From the NCBI RefSeq assembly GCF_012927105.1, contig NZ_JABBFV010000018.1, positions 1-64,000 of the forward strand: 64,000 bases of DNA. The letters run 5' to 3'. The translations under genes and the position numbers were made by a program. The notes beneath the pieces were generated by a model that worked only from the letters and a program-made list of their open reading frames with translations, made no database searches and was not told the origin of the DNA. The DNA is from Sphingobium psychrophilum (GTDB lineage Bacteria > Pseudomonadota > Alphaproteobacteria > Sphingomonadales > Sphingomonadaceae). Below are positions 60,811-64,000 of the stretch, piece by piece. Within the stretch, counting starts at the first letter, position 1. Every line of letters starts with the position of its first letter.

Positions 60811-61700
60811 CGCAGGTTGCGGGCCGCACCGCCTTCATCACCGGGGGCGGATCGGGCGTGGCGCTGGGTCAGGCGAAGGTCTTCGCGCAGGCGGGGTGCA
60901 AGGTCGCGATCGCCGATATCCGGCAGGACCATCTGGACGAGGCGATGGCCTGGTTCGACGGGCGCGGGCATGATGTAATGGCGGTGAAGCTGGATATCAC
61001 CGACCGCGATGCTTATGCGCGCGCCGCCGACGCGGTGGAAGCAAAGCTGGGACCGGTGGAACTGCTGTTCAACACGGCGGGCGTGTCGATATTCGGGCCG
61101 CTCCAGAACGCCACCTATGACGATTGGGACTGGCAGCTGGACGTCAATCTGAAGGGCGTCATCAACGGTATCCAGACCTTCGTCCCGCGCATGATCGAGC
61201 GGGATAAGGGCGGGCATATCATCAATACCGCGTCCATGTCCGCCTTCGTCGCGCTCAAGGGAACGGGCATTTACTGCACGTCGAAAATGGCGATCCGGGG
61301 CTTGTCAGAATGTCTGGCGCTGGATTTGGCCGATCACGGCATCGGCGTGTCGATGCTCTGCCCCGGCGCGGTCAACAGCAACATCCATGAGGCGGTGCTG
61401 ACCCGCCCGGCGCATTTGCAGAAAACCGGCTATTATGGCGCAGACCCCGATGTCATGGCGCATTTGAAGCAGGTGATCTCGGTCGGCATGGAGCCCGAAG
61501 TGCTGGCGCAATATGTGCTTAAGGGGGTGGAGGCGGACCAGCTTTATATCCTGCCCTATCCCGAATTTCGCGGCACGCTGGAGGACATTCATGAACGGGT
61601 GATGGCGGCGGTTGCCCGGCCCGAAGACGATCCCGATTATGCAAAGCGCGTGGCCCATGGCGTGCCGGGCGGCGAGAAGCGTGAAAAGGTCGAGAGTTAA
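60807..61700 (+). CDS. SDR-family dehydrogenase (LigD/L/N/O-like)
   Basis: 297 residues. Motifs are FITGGGSGVALGQAKVFAQAG, VAIADIRQDHL, FNTAGVSIFGPL and catalytic Tyr156-x3-Lys160 in IYCTSKMAIRGL. YDDWDWQLDVNLKGVINGIQTFVPRM and the LYILPYPEFRGTLE C-terminal block recall SYK-6 LigD (remembered sequence), which shares QAKVFGQAG-like and DREAYARAADEVEA-like stretches. The gene is co-translated with the upstream SDR, is about a third identical to it by eye, and ends at a strong terminator. The probable role is NAD-linked C-alpha oxidation of lignin-type dimers, the step that licenses LigF cleavage. Confidence 0.87.
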   Translation: MTQVAGRTAFITGGGSGVALGQAKVFAQAGCKVAIADIRQDHLDEAMAWFDGRGHDVMAVKLDITDRDAYARAADAVEAKLGPVELLFNTAGVSIFGPLQNATYDDWDWQLDVNLKGVINGIQTFVPRMIERDKGGHIINTASMSAFVALKGTGIYCTSKMAIRGLSECLALDLADHGIGVSMLCPGAVNSNIHEAVLTRPAHLQKTGYYGADPDVMAHLKQVISVGMEPEVLAQYVLKGVEADQLYILPYPEFRGTLEDIHERVMAAVARPEDDPDYAKRVAHGVPGGEKREKVES

Positions 61701-61708
61701 ACATGCCT

Positions 61709-61750
61709 CTGGCCGGGCGGATAAAGGGGTCCGCCCGGCCAGCTTTTTAT
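61709..61750 (+). terminator. Rho-independent terminator
   Basis: CTGGCCGGGCGG (61709-61720) pairs perfectly with CCGCCCGGCCAG (61731-61742) over a 10-base loop, followed by CTTTTTAT. It lies 8 bases after the SDR stop and before a convergent gene, so it may work in both directions. Confidence 0.93.
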
Positions 61751-61766
61751 ATCGACAAACCTTGGT

Positions 61767-62639
61767 TCAGCCCAGCCCCAGCAGCTTCACCGCATTATCC
61801 TTCATGATAAGCGGCAACACTTCCTCGCGGAAGCCCGCTTCCCGTGCGGCGTCGATCCATTTTTCCGGGCGTATGAGCGGCCAGTCGGAGCCGAACAGCA
61901 TCTTATGCTTGAGCTGCGTATTGGCGTATTGGATGACCTGTTTGGGGAAATATTTGGGCGACCAGCCGGACAGGTCCATGAAGACATTATCCTTGTGCAG
62001 CGCCATCGACAGGCTCTCGTCAGTCCAGGGCCAGCTGGGATGCGCAAGGATGATCTTCATGTCGGGGAAATCGACCGCGACATCGTCCACCAGGATCGGC
62101 TGGCCATATTTCAGCCGCACCCCGCCGCCGCCGCGCATCCCGGTGCCCATGCCCGAATGGCCGGTGTGGAAGATGGCGGGCAGCTTATATTCGGCGATCA
62201 CTTCATAGATGGGATAGGCGACGCGGTCGGCCGGGTGGCAATCCTGCATGATGCCGTGGAATTTGAAGCCCTTGACCCCGTAATTCTCCACCAGGTCGCG
62301 GGCTTCGCGTGCGCCGAACTTGCCCTTGCGCGGGTCGATCGAGGCGAAGGGGATGACGATGTCGCTGTCGTTCGCGGCCAGTTCCGCCACTTCGTAATTG
62401 CTGATCCGCTTGGCCCCGATCCCGCTCTCGCAATCGACGGTGAACAGGCAGAAGGCGATGTTCTGCGCGCGATAATAGGCGATGGTTTCGGGGATGGTCG
62501 GCCGCTTGCGATCCGCCTTGAAATAGGCGGACGCTGCGTCGAAATATTTGGCCATCACCGGGTCTTCGGGGTCGTGGCATGACACTTCGGCATGGACATG
62601 GACGTCGATGGCGATGACTTTGGTCGGATCAACGGGCAT
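61767..62639 (-). CDS. Amidohydrolase_2-family enzyme (ACMSD-like TIM barrel)
   Basis: 290 residues. Metal-site features are AIDVHVHAEV (HxH), KGFKFHGIMQDCHP, IFHTGHSGMGTG, ILAHPSWPWTDE and FGSDWPLI with its conserved Asp, arranged as in the ACMSD/resorcylate-decarboxylase family. Members decarboxylate or hydrolyse aromatic acids; LigW-type 5-carboxyvanillate decarboxylase is a lignin-related relative, but I cannot assign that activity. The ATG at 62639 overlaps the stop of the upstream PQQ dehydrogenase by 11 bases, so the two are co-translated on the minus strand and converge on the SDR operon. Confidence 0.87.
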   Translation of the reverse strand: MPVDPTKVIAIDVHVHAEVSCHDPEDPVMAKYFDAASAYFKADRKRPTIPETIAYYRAQNIAFCLFTVDCESGIGAKRISNYEVAELAANDSDIVIPFASIDPRKGKFGAREARDLVENYGVKGFKFHGIMQDCHPADRVAYPIYEVIAEYKLPAIFHTGHSGMGTGMRGGGGVRLKYGQPILVDDVAVDFPDMKIILAHPSWPWTDESLSMALHKDNVFMDLSGWSPKYFPKQVIQYANTQLKHKMLFGSDWPLIRPEKWIDAAREAGFREEVLPLIMKDNAVKLLGLG

Positions 62640-64000
62640 TGGGTTTGCTTTCCAGTGTCTTGTCCTCATTGGCGCGGTGGATGACGTAAGCGCGGATATC
62701 CTCGATCTCTTTTGCCGAGAAAATCGAGGCGAAGCTGACCATGCCATTGTCCTTGAGCGCGCCGTCATGGACGATCATCTGCCAGGTCGCCTTGTCATTA
62801 AGGGTGGCGCTGTGGCGCAGGTCGGGGACGATGCTGCCGCCCACCGCCGCGTCGCCATGGCAGGTGCTGCAATAGCGGCCGAAACGCGCCGCGCCCGCTG
62901 CGATCTGCGCCGCGCTGGCGGTGGAGGGGGGCGGGTCGAGCGGCATGGCGGCAAGCGGCGGGGCGGGGGGCAGGGCGGCCTTGCCGTCCAGCTTGAACAC
63001 CAACAATCGGCTGATATTGCGGCTGGGTCCGCTCTTGTCGGACAGGATGCCGGGGGCCAGCGCCCACACGCCGCCCCAGCCGGCCATCACCGCCACATAT
63101 TGCGCGCCGTCCAGTTCATAGCTGATCGGCGCGGCGACGATGCCGGTTTGGGCCGGGAAGGACCAGAGCTTGCGGCCATCCTTGGTCGCATAAGCGTTGA
63201 AGTCGCCAGTCGCCGTCCCCTGAAACACCAGGTCGCCGCCGGTCGCCAGCAGCCCGCCATTCCATGGTCCTTTGTAGGATACGCGCCATTTTTCCTTCTG
63301 CGCGACCGGATCCCAGGCGATGAGCGCGCCGGTGGTCGCCTTCATCGCGGCGTCGCGGACGCCCAAGTCGGCCGGCATGGCGGCCGCGGCGATATCGACG
63401 CCGACATTGAAGCCCAGCTTATTGGCCTTCCACCCTTTTTCGGGGATATAGGGGAAGGCGGCGAGGTTGGCGGGGATGAAGACGGTCTGGCTCTTGGGAT
63501 CGAAGGCCATCGGGTGCCAGCTATGCGCGCCGGTCGCGCCGGGTGAGCCGATGAAGGGCTTGCCGGTCTTGTAATAGCGCGCTTCGGGATTTTCGATCGG
63601 TCGCCCGGTCTTCATGTCGATGCCGCTGGCCCAGTTGACCGGAACGAAATTCTTCGCCGACAGCAGCTTTCCGTTGGTGCGGTCCAGCACGTAGAAGAAG
63701 CCGTTCTTGGGCGCCTGCATCAGCACTTTCTTCTTCTGCCCGTCGATCTCCATGACGGCTAGCATGATATGCTGGGTGGCGGTGAAGTCCCAGCTGTCGC
63801 CCGGCGTGGTCTGGTAATGCCAGGCATAGGTGCCCGTCTTGGCATGGACCGCGACGATCGAGGAGAGGTAGAGATTGTCGCCCTTGCCCTCCGACCGATA
63901 GGCCTGGTTCCAGGGCGAACCATTGCCCACGCCGATATAGAGCAGGTCGAGGTCCGGGTCATAGGCCATCGCGTCCCAAACCGTGCCGCCGCCGCCCTGT
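62629..64000 (-). CDS. PQQ-dependent quinohemoprotein alcohol dehydrogenase (5' end outside window)
   Basis: About 457 residues of the C-terminal part are present; the gene enters from the right edge (first visible residues QGGGGTVWDAMAYDPDLDLLYIGVGN). The propeller shows LYIGVGNGSPWNQAYRSEGKGDNLYLSSIVA, W-rich docking repeats such as GDFNAYATKDGRKLWSFPAQTGIVAAP, and DPVAQKEKWRVSYKGPWNGGLLATGGDLVFQG (in parts). A C-terminal cytochrome c domain has the heme motif CSTCH. It would oxidise a primary alcohol in the periplasm and pass electrons to the respiratory chain. Oxidation of a hydroxypropiophenone-type side chain is possible by context only. Its signal peptide lies outside the window. Confidence 0.93.
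   Translation of the reverse strand, partial: QGGGGTVWDAMAYDPDLDLLYIGVGNGSPWNQAYRSEGKGDNLYLSSIVAVHAKTGTYAWHYQTTPGDSWDFTATQHIMLAVMEIDGQKKKVLMQAPKNGFFYVLDRTNGKLLSAKNFVPVNWASGIDMKTGRPIENPEARYYKTGKPFIGSPGATGAHSWHPMAFDPKSQTVFIPANLAAFPYIPEKGWKANKLGFNVGVDIAAAAMPADLGVRDAAMKATTGALIAWDPVAQKEKWRVSYKGPWNGGLLATGGDLVFQGTATGDFNAYATKDGRKLWSFPAQTGIVAAPISYELDGAQYVAVMAGWGGVWALAPGILSDKSGPSRNISRLLVFKLDGKAALPPAPPLAAMPLDPPPSTASAAQIAAGAARFGRYCSTCHGDAAVGGSIVPDLRHSATLNDKATWQMIVHDGALKDNGMVSFASIFSAKEIEDIRAYVIHRANEDKTLESKPNAR

Noticed and set aside
1..64000. CRISPR arrays, tRNA or rRNA genes, riboswitches, phage genes
   Set aside because: No regularly spaced direct repeats, no tRNA-like cloverleaf or rRNA core sequences, and no integrase or phage structural genes were recognised in the window.

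Overview
The window is GC-rich, densely packed bacterial DNA that reads as a sphingomonad (Sphingobium/Novosphingobium/Sphingomonas type). Supporting signs are a large TonB-dependent receptor beside aromatic and heterocycle catabolic enzymes, homologues of the lignin enzymes LigF and LigG known from Sphingobium sp. SYK-6, intergenic hairpin repeats of the sphingomonad kind, and many ATGA or GTGA stop/start overlaps. No rRNA, tRNA, CRISPR array or intact insertion sequence was seen. The window is almost entirely accessory catabolism.

Region 1 (0.6-13.6 kb): an acid-processing block. A minus-strand operon encodes an HMG-CoA-lyase-like enzyme, an isochorismatase-type amidohydrolase, two polysaccharide-deacetylase/PuuE-like proteins and an IclR regulator. 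It diverges from a class III CoA-transferase. A GntR/HutC regulator diverges from LeuC/LeuD-like hydro-lyase subunits, followed by GPH-type transporters. Two near-identical 20-bp GntR-type operators mark the two divergent promoters.

Region 2 (13.6-37.6 kb): an amide or N-heterocycle-looking catabolic block. It holds a D-aminoacylase-like amidohydrolase, a flavoprotein dehydrogenase, two luciferase-like monooxygenases, a TonB receptor, two M24 metallopeptidase-fold enzymes, three alpha/beta-hydrolases with His in place of the nucleophilic Ser, two copies of a methyltransferase plus ~100-residue partner module, a second isochorismatase-type enzyme, an isocitrate-lyase/PEP-mutase enzyme, a third PuuE-like protein, an Asp/Glu-racemase/maleate-isomerase-fold protein, DUF1330 and a class A flavin monooxygenase. 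A 15-bp motif (about TCCGNCAGGYGRATA) recurs in the promoters of regions 1 and 2 and next to the IclR gene, suggesting one IclR regulon.

Region 3 (37.6-51.6 kb): hemicellulose utilisation. A ThuA-like protein and a broken SDR gene are followed by GH27, a frameshifted GH95 and two GH43 genes in one operon, then a LacI regulator, a cytoplasmic GH43 beta-xylosidase and an MFS sugar-acid transporter. Three GTTAGCGCTAAC-type operators punctuate the locus, and a relic of a beta-helix secreted protein lies by the last one.

Region 4 (51.6-64 kb): what looks like a compact lignin beta-aryl-ether (beta-O-4) side-chain pathway. It has two LigD/L/N/O-like SDRs (C-alpha oxidation), LigF-like beta-etherase, LigG-like and Nu-class glutathione transferases (glutathione removal), PQQ alcohol dehydrogenase and aldehyde dehydrogenase (side-chain oxidation), a beta-keto-acid cleavage enzyme and a 4HBT thioesterase (C-C cleavage and CoA release), plus an uncharacterised CmcJ-like oxygenase, an amidohydrolase and an XRE regulator. 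The pathway assignment is inferred from families and remembered SYK-6 sequences, not from a database search.
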